Notes under the pieces: generated by a model | What the model saw: only the letters and a program-made list of their open reading frames with translations | What the model was told of the DNA's origin: nothing | The model's database searches: none | Made by a program: the position numbers and the translations under genes | Shown here: positions 13,001 to 28,000 of the stretch, in pieces | Layout of the letters: each line of letters starts with the position of its first letter | Numbering within the stretch: the stretch's first letter is position 1 | Assembly (NCBI GenBank): GCA_035048485.1 | Contig: CM068593.1 | Span: forward strand, 5,837,151-5,901,150 | Origin: Pteria penguin | Lineage: Eukaryota; Mollusca; Bivalvia; Pterioida; Pteriidae | Length of the DNA stretch: 64,000 bases | Reading direction: 5' to 3'

Positions 13001-16000
13001 AATACGCAGGGGGAAAATCCAAAACAAGACGTCAATTTTGTGTTGAAACAGCAAGACTGCGAGCTGAATTTGCTTTTCCGTATACCCTTTACAATGTAAT
13101 CGCGTAACGTGTATTATTATCAAAAGTGGAACAGAATGACCAGCCTTTATTCATCGCATGATAACAACGCTTTTCTCTCTTTCATTTCATTTACAATCAA
13201 ACTCCCATAGACTTCAAATGTGTTAACTAGTACTCTCGTCTCAAACGATCGCTTCATTTTTTTCTCTCTCGCTAGAATGAATGTGCATGTCTACTTTACT
13301 ACGTTAACTTTACGCAGAGATTCCATATGTTTGTGAAGACAAAGTAAATAAAGAATGAATGAATGAGTGTTATCCATACAGTATGTGCTCATTGCGTAAC
13401 TATCGATTAACCAATTAAGGATAAATCATTGTATCATCCGTACAATCTGCCAATCAGAAACCATTGTTAAATAACACAGCACAAGTATTCTAACGTGTTC
13501 ATTGAATGGCTTACTGTAGACATTACTCCTGTTATCGACTAAGGGAAGCAGACAGTATACAGACAATAGATATATCTCACGCCTTGTGGGTTTGATTGAC
13601 GGCTTTAAATACTTTAACTAACACACGTACCCCTCTAAATCTGCCACTGAGGCTTAAAATCGTGGAAAAAAAGTTCCAGTTTTCTAACGCTATGTATAAT
13701 ATGCAGTGAGAAAATGATGTCAAATTGGCTAAAAAAAGTGTGTATTATATTCGAGTAAATACAGTATGTTGAGGAAGACCAAAACAGAGAAACATTAGCT
13801 AGGTCTGTTAAATATCACAGACATGTATTTATCATCTGCATCCATATAACAAGTAGTATCAAGTTTGCTTGTTTGTATTTACAGCTGCAGTATTTTGCCA
13901 TACTCCTAGACTAAAAGTTTCACATAAGCTTGTACAGAGCAAAAGGTCTTGCCAAATAACCTCTTGCCCTTTTTAACAGGTGTTAGTAGAGTATTTATGG
14001 TCGGATCTGTCCAACTACTGTTATGAAGAAATACTTGAAATGTCCACTAAGCACATGAGATATAGTAATGTATATTTTGATATGGTATAAAGCATTCATG
14101 GGGTCAGACTATATTTAAGAAGAAAGCTGTAATACAGTATTTAACATTTGAGATTTCCAGGTTATGTAGGAAAATTCTTTTTCTTTAGTTGCACTGTATT
14201 TGTTTGATATTTATCATTCTGTGTAAGGAGTATGATTGAAACTCTTATATTTGTATTCATTGCCACCTTAAAATTTGTATTGAGGTACATAAATTCCAAG
14301 GGGCTGACTCTGAACAATGTATAGTGATTAAGTGCTTTGTTTGCAGTTTTGTTTTTTGTTTTTTTAGCTCACCTGAGCTGAAGGCTCAAGGGAGCTATTG
14401 TGATCAATCGTAGTCCAGCGTCCGATGTTAACTTTTCACATTTTCGACTTCTTCTTCAGAACAGCCAAACAGAATTTGATGAAACTTGGTATGCATGAAG
14501 TACTCATTGTCCCCTACAAGTGTTGTTAATTTTCGTTCCGATCCGTCAACAGGTGGCACCTACACAGACAAAAGTAGGTCACAGAAGGTACCCTCCTTTA
14601 ACAAACTTCTTCTTCAGACCTGGGGCATACAGAGATAAACTGAATGCATAGGAATGATGTAGAGGGATGTGTGAAGAAGTGTTGTTATTTATGATTCTGT
14701 TCCGAAATCAAATTTTTGATGTTTTTTCGACATTTATTTGGACTTAGTAATTTCAATGTAGAAAAGTGTCATGTTTTTCAGTTAATTGATAATTATGATT
14801 TCTTGTGGACTATTTTGATCATAATTATGGTAAGGAATATTATTGTGTAAGAATTTTGTCAATATCTCTCAATTTTTGGATTTATTATGAATTTTTTAAG
14901 ACTTCCAAAAAAGGGGGGGGGGGGAGAGGGGTGTGGCTATTTTTCACATTTTCAACTTTTTCTGCAAAACTGTTTGAAGGATTTTAATAAAACTTGGTAG
15001 AAATACATTACTTATCCCTTTCAAATTCTGTGGTTTTCATCCAGGCCTCTTTACATGGGGCGCCACCACAGTCAAAAGTAGTTCACAAAAGAGTACTTTC
15101 CTTTGACAATCTTCTTCTTCATACTGGCTGTATATAGAGACAAACAGAATGCATAGAAATGATCTAGAGGGATGAGTGAAAAAGTCTTGTCATTTTGGTT
15201 CCCTTCTAAAATCAAATTTTAGAAATTTTTTCAACATTTTCTTCTTTTTTTTTGACTTGGTGATTTCAATGCAGTGTCACATTTCCTAGTTAATTGATAA
15301 TGATGATTTCTTATGGACTATTGTGATCATAATTATGGTAAGGAATGTTATTTTGAAAGAATTTTGTCAATATCTCAATTTTTGGATTTTCTATGAATTT
15401 TTTAAGACTTCCTAATGAGGGTGTATAGGGACAATGCTTCACATTTTTAAGATCTGTTGTTATACCACATGAAAGATTTTAATGAAACATGGTATACATG
15501 AAGTACTATAGGTCCTCTATCAATGTTTACATTTCATCCAAATAGCACTATAGGTCCTCTATCAATGCTTACATTTCATCCAAACTGGTCAACAGACTTC
15601 CAAATGAGGATGTATAGGGACAATTCTTCATATTTCTAACTTCTGCTATTATACCACATGAAAGATTTTAATGAAACATGGTATACATGAAGTAATATAG
15701 GTCCTCTATCAATTTTTACATTTCATCCAAATTGGTCAACAGATGGTGCCACCATGTCTAAGAACTAGGTCTCTCAATGGTACATATACCATTGGTAATT
15801 AAAATATGGAAAGTAGCAGTTCAAATCCAGCTGTGGTCAATTTTTTTTTCATTCTTTTACACATCTAAAGAAGTTTTTAGATGTTTCTCAACATATAAAG
15901 TTAGGCCATTTTAAATTGGATCTGGACAATATTTGAAACAATTGTTGTTCATGACCCAAACTTAAAATCAGTCAACAAAAGGCCCCACCTGAAGGAAATG

Positions 16001-19000
16001 ACAAACTTGTTGCCCTGAATCCCATCTTGCAGAGAGAAAGCAAATTCTTAATATCAAAATCATCTGAATGGATGTGCAAAAAAGTGTGTTGTTTTTTATT
16101 CTGATCTGAAATAAAATTTGACATATTTTCAACATTTGTGTTGACTTAGTCACAGTAATGCAGAAATAAATAACTTCTTCCTTCCTGCATGACTGATAAT
16201 CGAGGTACTCAGGTGAGCGATATAGGCCCACTTGGGCCTCTTGTATTGTTTTTGAATCTGGAATTCTGTTGTGCATTTCAGGAAATTGAACAACAGGAAA
16301 AAGAGGAGAAAGCTGTATCCATGTCTAAACCTGTTAAGGTCAAGGGCAAAGTAAAAGCACGTAAACTTATGGCAGAGGAAACCCGTCCTTCTCCAGTAGG
16401 TAGGAGGGTGGTACCAAGGGTGGACACTGCTATGAAGGCCAAGGCTGAAGCCGCTCAGAGGAAAGTCAATAAGGACAAGGTCAGTATATAGCACAAAGTG
16501 ATGTTATCTAGTTTTACTCTTGATTACTGATGATAATTAGAAAAAGGTCAAATCAAGTACAGTCATAGATATCATAGTATCATAAAGGTCAGATCAAGTA
16601 CAGTCACAGATATCATAGTATCATAAAGGTCAAATCAAGTACAGTCACAGATATCATAGTATCATAAAAGTCAAATCAATTAGTCACAGATATCATTGTA
16701 TCATAAAGGTCATTGGAGAAGAAGATAAGAAAAATCATTCTTTTTATCACTAAAGGTGTATGAATGGAAAACAAACTGCAATTTTGATCAACTTCAACAA
16801 TTTGACAAATGTATATCAAGTGTAACATCACTTAATTTCTATACATGAACAGGTAACTGGTTTGTGTAACTTAGACCACTATTAAAGTTACATTAGTGTG
16901 TACAGAAACACACATTGAAAATGCACCAGCTTAATTCAGTGAATAGTGTGCTGGGTCTGTTGTGAGGAGGTTTCCAGTCTTACTGGTGTCTGATCGGTGT
17001 CCTCTAGGATGAGACATAAAATTAAGGTCTCTTGTCTCGGGATGTTTTTTCATGTAAAAGATCCCGGACTTCTTTGGGTTGGTCTGCTGCATAGGTCTCA
17101 ATTTCTTGTGAAGTAAAGTCAGGTGCTGTCGCCACATACAGTGTACATATAAGTAAAATAAAGGCAGGTGTTGTTACCACATACAGTGTACATATAAGTA
17201 AAATAAAGGCAGGTGCTGTCACCATATACAGTGTACATATAAGTAAAATAAAGGCAGGTGCTGTCACCATATACAGTGTACATATTAGTAAAATAAAGGC
17301 AGGTGCTGTCACCACATACAGTGTACATATAAGTAAAATAAAGGCAGGTGCTGTCACCATATACAGTGTTCATATAAGTAAAATGAAGTGACAGAAAACA
17401 AACACAACATGAAAATAAAACAAAAGAAAAATCTTCTTAGATAACACAGTTTGCATAAAGAATACATGTATTTTGAAACAGTATTATGTTTGGTAGTTCA
17501 TAGAGTGTGTTTTCTATTTTTATTTCTAAACATATGTATTTCATGTTTATAAGCACTGATTTCAGTCTTTGGTGTAATGTATATTTTACGTGTATAAAAC
17601 ATTAGTTGTTTACTTTCTTAAACTGTATGATTAGCTATGAAATAGGCACATGTTAGCACTTTATTCTTTAAGAAATTAATTGAAAAATAGTGTACAAAGA
17701 CTAAATATGAAGATAATAATAATGAAAAAAAAAATTATCATCTACCACTGCTTACTGAAATCTTTTAATGCTTTACAGGTGAAGAAAGAAGGGAAGAATT
17801 TATTGGACTTTTTTGGGAAAGAAGAAGAAGAGGATGTTGAACCCAAGAGTCTTGCTGATAGACTCAAAGAAAAAACTGGCATTACCTCCCCTACGGCAGC
17901 AGCAGCATCTATCACAAATGGTAATGTCAAGCCGGAGGAGAAAGAAAAGAAAAAGAGAGGTACTGCTGTATTAAATTTCCATATCAATACACTGATACAA
18001 ACTGGCCTGGCTCTGTTAGTAGCATGCCTAGCATATGGTTATGCTAATACAAACTGGCATAGCTCTGTTAGTAGCATGCCTAGTATGACTAAAGAGGTCT
18101 TCTGTTCAAAACCCATCTGCAACTCTTAAGGGCATCCTGTATTTTTTCCGGTAAGATGATAAAAATTGAGAACCTGTATCAAAGTAAAAACTGGCTTGTT
18201 TTAGATGCTGAATTCTTAGTTGGTTTGTTACTTAGATTGTGCATCAAGGTGTGTACCATAACTACTTTAGAGAAATATCTTGATCCATGTATGATGTCAA
18301 ACAATAAAATGTTCTAGAAATCCCTTTACCTGTGGTAAGTGAAAAAGTGGGTCGGATAACTGAAAAGCTTTAAACCTCTTGCCCAGTGGTAAGTAAATTC
18401 TGAGTAATATTAATCACATCAGTTTTAAACTTTGCTAAAAGAAAGACAATAAAATGACAACCGGAAATAATTGAACCAAAACAACTTACAAATATAAGTT
18501 TTGATAGTATTTGATAATCTTAAGTTTCCCATCTTGATCTCGACGGGGGACCTAGTTTTTGCAAAAACTCACTACCCCGACTCCGGAGGCAACCAAAATT
18601 TCCTCGGGCTAGATCTACTAAAATTTGATTTTGAAATAGCCCAACTGGCTAGTAAATAAAATATCAATGTCTCAAGATCAATGATGAAAAGTTGCTAGGG
18701 CTGAGATGATTCATCAAGATTTCGATTCGACTCGACTCGATATTTTCTTTCGATATTCAATATATTTGTCTGAATTTTGATTCAATTTGACTACATGGTA
18801 AATTTACAATAATTTCCTTATATAATCCTTTACTGTTTAGTAATTTTCTTTATCTCTTTTAAAATACAGTTTAAAATAAGGAAATGTCTATAATTTCTTT
18901 AACACTCCTTCAATGATGGCATATTTATATTATTTGAAACATTCTAATTTTATCAAAGGAAATTCTGAATACAAAAACAAAACAGTCTCTCTAAAATGTA

Positions 19001-22000
19001 AATGGAACTGTAAAACTTGAAATCAAAGCATGTCATTATAAAAGTGAATCTTATCTGCTTGGTGTCAGATATATTATCTTTAACATATCTAATCCATGAC
19101 TCACAAGGTAGATTTAATGATAATCACTAGCTGCAACGGAGCAAGAATTTCCAATGATGGCAGATGAAATGTGGTCTACAAGTTTCTGTTTATAATTTAG
19201 AATACAATACATGTAATATATATACCTTGATCCTATAAAAAGGATGGATGTACACTGATTTGAAAAAGTTAATGTACCTGTCTTAATGACATTTCTATGA
19301 AACTACGTAATGGGCATGGCTAAAGTTGGATCAGGTGTTTTGGACCAAGTTTTTCTACAAGTTAAAGAAATATTCTTTCTTACCAAAAATTATCGTATCA
19401 CTACTGCTATATCAGTATGAGTTTCATATCATTAGGGAGTGTATGGTTTCAGTCTTACAAATTGCAGATCTATACGTCATACTTGTCTGTAGTTGATGAT
19501 ATGGGTTTTGATACACAAAATTTACCAATTTTATGTTTTTCTCAGAATTACACTATGTAAATCTTGTATATACCTTTTTACCATGGGTAAATACATTTTA
19601 ACCCTGGGTAAGTGGATTTCACTAAGTTGCTTACACATTTGTACGGTAAGTGGATTTTTGAAAAATTTATAGAACACTGCAGTAAACACTTTGTTTCAGT
19701 ACTTAATGAAATTATCAGTCATCTGGTTGTCATTGAAATTCCAAAAAAGAAATACAATGTAGGATCTCTGAGAGATGACTTTGAAATTTTACTTGCTACA
19801 ATTTAAGAATGAATTATTGAGCCCGATGCAATAACTACATTTTACTGGTCAACATTCTAGTCAAATTTGTCTGATGATAGACTTGGAAACATTTGATTGG
19901 ATAGTTTTAAAACAGATATTACATTTGGAATTAGTTCTTCTTATGACCTATATGTCCTCCTTGGAATGGTGAGACAGTTGGTTCACACCTCTCTAGATAC
20001 TTGCTAATGTGATCTATTATGACCTGCATGTTCTCCTTGAAATGGTGAGACAGTTAATTCACACCTCTCTAGATACTTGCTAATGTGATCTCTTATGTTC
20101 TGCATGTTCTCCTTGGAATGGTGAGACAGTTGGTTCACACCTCTCTAGATACTTGCTAATGTGATCTTTTATGACCTGTATGTCCTTCTTGGAATGGTGA
20201 GACAGTTGGTTCACACCTCTCTAGATACTTGCTAATGTGATCTATTATGACCTGCATGTTCTCCTTGGAATGGTGAGACAGTTGGTTCACACCTCTCTAG
20301 ATACTTGCTAATGTGATCTATTATGACTTGTATGTTCTCCTTGGAATGGTGAGACAGTTAATTCACACCTCTCTAGATACTTGCTAATGTGATCTATTAT
20401 GACCTGCATGTTCTCCTTGGAATGGTGAGACAGTTGGTTCACACCTCTCTAGATACTTGCTAATGTGATCTATTATGACCTGCATGTTCTCCTTGGAATG
20501 GTGAGACAGTTGGTTCACACCTCTCTAGATACTTGCTAATGTGATCTATTATGACCTGTATGTTCTCCTTGGAATGGTGAGACAGTTGGTTCACACCTCT
20601 CTAGATACTTGCTAATGTGATCTATTATGACCTGTATGTTCTCCTTGGAATGGTGAGACAGTTGGTTCACACCTCTCTAGATACTTGCTAATGTGATCTA
20701 TTATGACTTGTATGTTCTCCTTGGAATGGTGAGACAGTTGGTTCACACCTCTCTAGATACTCGCTAATGTGATCTATTATGACCTGTATGTCCTCCTTGG
20801 AATGGTGAGACAGTTAATTCACACCTCTCTAGATACTTGCTAATGTGATCTATTATGACCTGCATGTTCTCCTTGGAATGGTGAGACAGTTGGTTCACAC
20901 CTCTTTAGGGGCTTAGCAATGTGATCTGCGAGTTCTGATGTCAGGTTTAAGGATAGACCTGACAAGTTAATTTCTCAGTGTCCCTAGCAAGGATGTTTAC
21001 CTTAATAAGCATATAAAATTTGAAGTACTCGGACATCAAACAGATTGATTTTACCTTGTATTCTAGACCAAAATGTATCATTCTTTTAAAAATTGTATAA
21101 ATGGTCACTTACTTGTTGTTCTAGCACCAAGGCAGCCTAAAGCAAAGAAAGACAGTGCTAGTCCCAAGAAGAAGGGGAAAGGGAAGAAGAGGAACCCTTG
21201 GTCAGATTCAGATGTGTCAGGAGACAGTAATTCAGAGTCTGATTTCAACATGGATGGAAGTTTTATGGAGACTGTAGAACCGAAGGCCAGCAGAGTTCCC
21301 AGGAGAGCAACAGGTATCATTTCAAAGATCATGATAGAAATTGTACAAACCTTGAAAAGTGCTGAAATGTCAAGTCATTTTCAGAAATTTATAGAATGAA
21401 TTCAAAGATAGTGTTGTTGATGTTGTATTGTGGTGGACAAGCATTGTATTAGATTAGAACTAGTAAACGTCAGCCCAACTGTCTACAATTCCATGATTCT
21501 GTTAAAAGATATTGCTAACTCAATTTTGTTAAATGAAAGGAAAATTCTTGCAACCAGATGCACACCATTAAATTTAACTAGGACCTGATGTTAAACTTTT
21601 CTTATGATTTAGTATAAATTACTCAAAGATTCAATGTTCTGAAAAACAAATAAAAATTGCTATAGATATTAAGTTTTATGTTCTGTATAGTTGATTTTAG
21701 CTCACCTGAGTTCAAGTGAGCTATTGTGATCAATCGTAGTCCGTCTGTCGTCCATCGTTAACTTTTCATATTTTTGACTTCTTCTTCAGAACCGCGGAAC
21801 AGAATTTGACGAAACTTGGTATGCATGAAGTATTCATGGTCCCCTACAAGTGTTTGTTGTTTTTTGTACAGATCCGTCAACAGGTGGCGCCACCACAGGC
21901 AAAAGGAGGTCACAGAGGGTACCCTCCTTTAACAAACTTCTTCTTCAGACCGGGGGCATACAGAGACAAACCAAATACATAGGAATGATCTAGAGGGATG

Positions 22001-25000
22001 TGTGAAGAAGTGTTGTTATTTTTCATTCTGTGCTGAAATCAAATTTTGGACGTTTTTTCAACATTTTTTTGTACTTAGTAATTTCAATGCAGAAAAGTGT
22101 TGTGTTTTTCAGTTAATTGATAATGATAACATCTTATGGCCTAATTTGATTATAATTATGGTAAGAAATATTATTGTGAAAGAATTTTGTCAATATCTCA
22201 ATTTTTTGTATTTTTTATGATCGAAAGCACATGTTAGGGCATTAACTTAGCCTTAGGTCCACAAGTGTGCTGACCTCTACTCCTAAATTGCAAAAGCTAT
22301 AAGATCTACAATTTTCACAAATAAGTTTAAAATATATGGCAACTTTCAAGATTATGGATGGCTGACGTCACAGTATAGCTCCACTCCGCTAAGTACACTA
22401 TCCCTATAGATTCTATAGTCTGTTTCACAAAAGATTCACCATAGTGCGTGCCCTCTGTCGTCATAATGGTGCATTACCGTACAAATGTTGAAAAACAAAT
22501 CACGAATGATGAAATACGAATGTCGAACTAACATTGCACAGATCAACAAATAACAAGTTTCTGAAAACTTGCAACTGGAATTTACAGAAGATCAGATAAG
22601 AATTACGGAGATATACATTTTGAATTACAATGAACGAATAAAGCATACACTTGTTGTACATTTACACAGACAACATCTTACATCTTCATTTTGTAAACAA
22701 ACAGTTATGTACTACAAATGTCAAGTTACGGATTAACATTTTAATGTTTACAATGACCCAATAACGCATTTCACAACAACAAATACATAACTACATAGAT
22801 AGAATCTTGAACCCTTTGGCTTTCCATACCACCTAAATAAAAATGACGAACTTGTTGCCCTGAATCACATCTTGCAGAGACAGAGCAAATGCTGGATATC
22901 AAAATTACCTGAATGGATGTGCAAAAAGCTGTTGTTGTTTTTTAATCTGGTCTGAAATAAAATTTGACATATTTTCAACATTTGTGTTGACTTAGTCACA
23001 GTAATGCAAAAATAAATAATTCTTCCTTCCTGCATGACTGATCATCTAGGTACTCATGTGAGCGATATAGGCCCACTTGGGCCTCTTGTTTATGTATCAT
23101 TTTGTAAACTTGCAGCTAAGAAAGTGAATTATGGTTTTGACTCAGAAGATGAAGAGGCTGTGAAATCTGACAGTGATAATGATTCTTTCCACCCTACCAA
23201 TATGGAAGAGGACAATGGTCCAGCACATATCTCAGATGTAGATGTTAAAAGTGACGAGGACTCTCCTGTCAAACCTGTCAAGAAAAACAAGTATGTCCTA
23301 TAGATGTGTTTCTGCTAAACTGACATAGCCAATGGTTTAAGAGTTATACATGAGAGCTTCATGCATGCTGTCATGAGAATTACAGTAGAACTTTGATAAC
23401 TTGAGGTGCTCGGGACCTATGAAATCACTTCAAGTTTCGTGAGGTTGGAGTTCTGGAAGTTGTAAAACTTCGCAGGAAACTAGGAGGGGAATGATTGAAC
23501 TTTATTATCTACATACGTTTTGTACTACTGTAATACTAAAATAGCATAAAGATGATATAATATTCTCTATTTATTTAAATCAAATGTATATCATGTCCTA
23601 TATCATCTGAGTATTTAATAAAAAATGTATAAGATGGAGATCTGCCCTTATAAAGCCATTCTTTTGGCTTTGACACCATTCAACGTTGTTGGGGGCTTGG
23701 CTCAGTATCTTATAAAATGATGTTCATTAATGTTTAAAATTTACAGCTTGTATAATTGAAGAAAATTTTCACCATTAGCAGTTTTTAATAACCCTCTTTC
23801 ATAGTTAGAATTAAAATAAATCATCTATAGATAATAACGATGATACCCTGATTGTTTTATTACTAATGTGGATGAAAAGTGTTATATATGATCCCATACA
23901 CAAGTCAGTTAATCCATCAAGCTTGGACGCACACAACTGTGTAATTTTAATTGCTGTGTAAACAAGCGAATTGCTTTCTATCCTGTTATTTGCTTCAAGT
24001 TTTCGAATGTGAAATATAGTACAAATGTGTCATTGGGACTTAAAAATGACCGAGTTTCTGAAGTTTGAGTTTGAGAATAACATTGAAATATTCTAAATAT
24101 TCTCCGGACAGTAGGATGACTTCAGGTTTCTGGGAGTTTTAGAGATTTCAACGTGCAAGCTATCGAAGTTCGATTGTATATATTAGATCTTTATGATAAT
24201 ATTGTGTACATTGAGAATTACATATAAAATTTATGACAGCCATATACATGTATTGGGTATTTTCAGTGCCTTTAAAAACATTTAGCAAATGCATTGAAAC
24301 TGAATCTGTAACATTTTATGGTGAGAGCCAGATATGAGGGGTGTTGAGAGTAACAGTTTATGGTGAGAGCTGTTGTGAGAGGCATTGAGAGTAACAGTTT
24401 ATGGTGACAGCTAGATGTGAGGGGCATTGAGAGTAACAGTTTATGGTGAGAGCTAGATGTGAGGGGCATTGAGAGTAACAGTTTATGGTGAGAGCTAGAT
24501 GTGAGAGGCATTGAGAGTAACAGTTTATGGTGACAGCTAGATGTGAGGAGCATTGAGAGTAACAATTTATGGTGAGAGCTAGATGTGAGGGGCATTGAGG
24601 GTAACAATTTATGGTGAGAGCTAGATGTGAGGGGCATTGAGAGTAACAGTTTATGGTGACAGCTGGATGTGAGGGGCATTGAGAGTAACAGTTTATGGTG
24701 ACAGCTAGATGTGAGGAGCATTGAGAGTAACAATTTATGGTGAGAGCTAGATGTGAGAGGCATTGAGAGTAACAGTTTATGGTGACAGCTAGATGTGAAA
24801 GGGATTGAGAGTAACAATTTATGGTGAGAGCTAGATGTGAGGGGCATTGAGAGTAACAATTTATGGTGAGAGCTAGATGTGAGGGGCATTGAGAGTTACA
24901 GTTTATGGTGACAGTTAGATGTGAAAGGGATTGAGAGTAACAGTTTATGGTGACAGCTAGATGTGAGAGGGATTGAGAGTAACAGTTTATGGTGACAGCT

Positions 25001-28000
25001 AGATGTGAGGGGCATTGAGAGTAACAGTTTATGGTGACAGCTAGATGTGAGGAGCATTGAGAGTAACAGTTTTTGGTGACAGCTAGATGTGAGGAGCATT
25101 GAGAGTAACAGTTTTTGGTGACAGCTAGATGTGAGGGGTGTTGAGAGTAACAGTTTTTGGTGACAGCTAGATGTGAGGGGCATTAAGAGTAACTGTTTAT
25201 GGTGAGAGCTAGATGTGAGGGGCATTAAGAGTGACAGTTTTTAGTGACAGCTAGATGTGAGGGGCATTGAGAGTAACAGTTTTTAGTGACAGCTAGATGG
25301 GAGGGGTGTTGAAAGTAACAGTTTTTGGTGACAGCTAGATGTGAGGGGTGTTGAGAGTAACAGTTTTTGGTGACAGCTAGATGTGAGGGGCATTGAGAGT
25401 GACAGTTTTTAGTGACAGCTAGATGTGAGGGGTGTTGAGAGTAACAGTTTTTGGTGAGAGCTAGATGTGAGGGGTGTTGAGAATAACAGTTTATGGTGAG
25501 AGCTAGATGTGAGGGGTGTTGAGAGTAACAGTTTTTGGTGACAGCTAGATGTGAGGGGCATTAAGAGTAACAGTTTATGGTGAGAGCTAGATGTGAGGGG
25601 CATTAAGAGTGACAGTTTTTAGTGACAGCTAGATGTGAGGGGCATTGAGAGTCACAGTTTTTAGTGACAGCTAGATGGGAGGGGTGTTGAGAGTAACAGT
25701 TTTTGGTGACAGCTAGATGTGAGGGGTGTTGAGAGTAACAGTTTATGGTGAGAGCTAGATGTGAGGGGCATTAAGAGTGACAGTTTTTAGTGACAGCTAG
25801 ATGTGAGGGGCATTGAGAGTAACAGTTTTTAGTGACAGCTAGATGTGAGGGGTGTTGAGAGTAACAGTTTTTGGTGACAGCTAGATGTGAGGGGTGTTGA
25901 GAGTTACAGTTTTTAGTGACAGCTAGATGTGAGGGGCATTGAGAGTAACAGTTTTTAGTGACAGCTAGATGGGAGGGGTGTTGAGAGTAACAGTTTATGG
26001 TGACAGCTAGATGTGAGGGGTGTTGAGAGTAACAGTTTTTGGTGAGAGCTAGATGTGAGGGGTGTTGAGAATAACAGTTTATGGTGAGAGCTAGATGTGA
26101 GAGGCATTGAGAGGAAGTTTATGGTGAGAGCTAGATGTGAGGAGCATTGAGAGTAACAGTTTATGGTGAGAGCTAGATGTGAGAGGCATTGAGAGTAACA
26201 GTTTATGGTGAGAGCTAGATGTGAGGGGCATTGAGAGTAACAGTTTATGGTGAGAGCTAGATGTGAGGGGCATTGAGAGTAACAGTTTTTGGTGATAGCT
26301 AGATGTGAGGGGCATAGTGATGCAGAATCAGACAATTTTCATAATTGATGATCGGACAATAATCGGAAATCATAACCGAACGATGATCAATTATAATCGG
26401 ACGAATAAGAAAACCATTTTGCAAAGGGATATTTTTATCATTTGACAATGTAATCATGTATGTAGAATTTTTTTATTTGAAAAATACAATAAACAAGAAA
26501 TTTTAAACAAAAAAATTATCTCAATAACAAGATAACAAGTCTCTTTACCAAAGACCAAACAAGAATATAAGATCCAGGAGCATGTTGTTATTCTTGTCCA
26601 CCATTTTATTAGGGCATTACTATCTGCCGAAATGTCCATGAATTGCCGAAATAAACTTATAAAATGCAGAAATGCCCATAATTTATACCGATATTCCCTT
26701 CTCCTTCTAGATAGTTTCAAATCATTGCTTTTCATGTTGAATAGTAATTTAGTTGAGAATAATTGGCAAAATGTAACATTAATATTCTGAGTTTTCTATT
26801 TTTTTAACAATGAAATTTATACAAAGATAAGAGAATCAAACAAAAATAGTATATGCTCATACGTTTTTATCCTGATTCATTTAAATTTATATGTAAAAAC
26901 AATAGTTATTGACATTTAAGTTCCATTTCATGGGCATTTCAGTAATAAGATGGGGCATTCCGGTCAATCCTGGGTCATTTTGGTGGACAGTTACACTACA
27001 TTTTACGAGTCAATTTGGGTGATAAAACTACTTCTTCTTCTTTTTTTTTTCCAGCGATTTTTCCATTTTTGAAAATAAAATCGAAATCTGCGCATTTTCA
27101 GCGATCGATATTCGATCATTGGCGATAATCGTTTCATCACTAGAGGGGCATTGAGAGTAACATTTGATGGTGAGAGCTAGATGTGAGGGGCATTGAGAGT
27201 GACAGTTTTTAGTGACAGCTAGATGTGAGGGGCATTGAGAGTAACAGTTTATGGTGAGAGCTAGATGTGAGAGGCATTGAGAGTAACAGTTTATGGTGAC
27301 AGCTAGATGTGAGGGGCATTGAGAGTAACAGTTTATGGTGACAGCTAGATGTGAGGGGCATTGAGAGTAACAGTTTTTGGTGAGAGCTAGATGTGAGGAG
27401 CATTGAGAGTAACAGTTTATGGTGAGAGCTAGATGTGAGGAGCATTGAGAGTAACAGTTTATGGTGAGAGCTAGATGTGAAAGTCATTGAGAGTAACAGT
27501 TTATGGTGAAAGCTAGATGTGAGGGGTGTTGAGAGTGACAGTTTTTAGTGACAGCTAGATGTGAGGGGCATTGAGAGTAACAGTTTATGGTGACAGCTAG
27601 ATGTGAGGGGCATTGAAAGTGACAGTTTATGGTGACAGCTAGATGTGAGGGGCATTGAGAGTGACAGTTTATGGTGACAGCTAGATGTGAGGGGCATTAA
27701 GAGTAACAGTTTATGGTGACAGCTAGATGTGAGGGGCATTGAAAGTGACAGTTTTTGGTGAGAGCTAGATGTGAGAGGGATTGAGAGTAACAGTTTATGG
27801 TGACAGCTAGATGTGAGGGGCATTGAGAGTAACAGTTTTTGGTGAGAGCTAGATGTGAGGGGCATTAAGAGTAACAGTTTATGGTGACAGCTAGATGTGA
27901 GGGGCATTGAGAATAACAGTTTATGGTGACAGCTAGATGTGAGGGGCATTGAGAATGACAGTTTTTGGTGAGAGCTAGATGTGAGGAGCATTGAGAGTAA

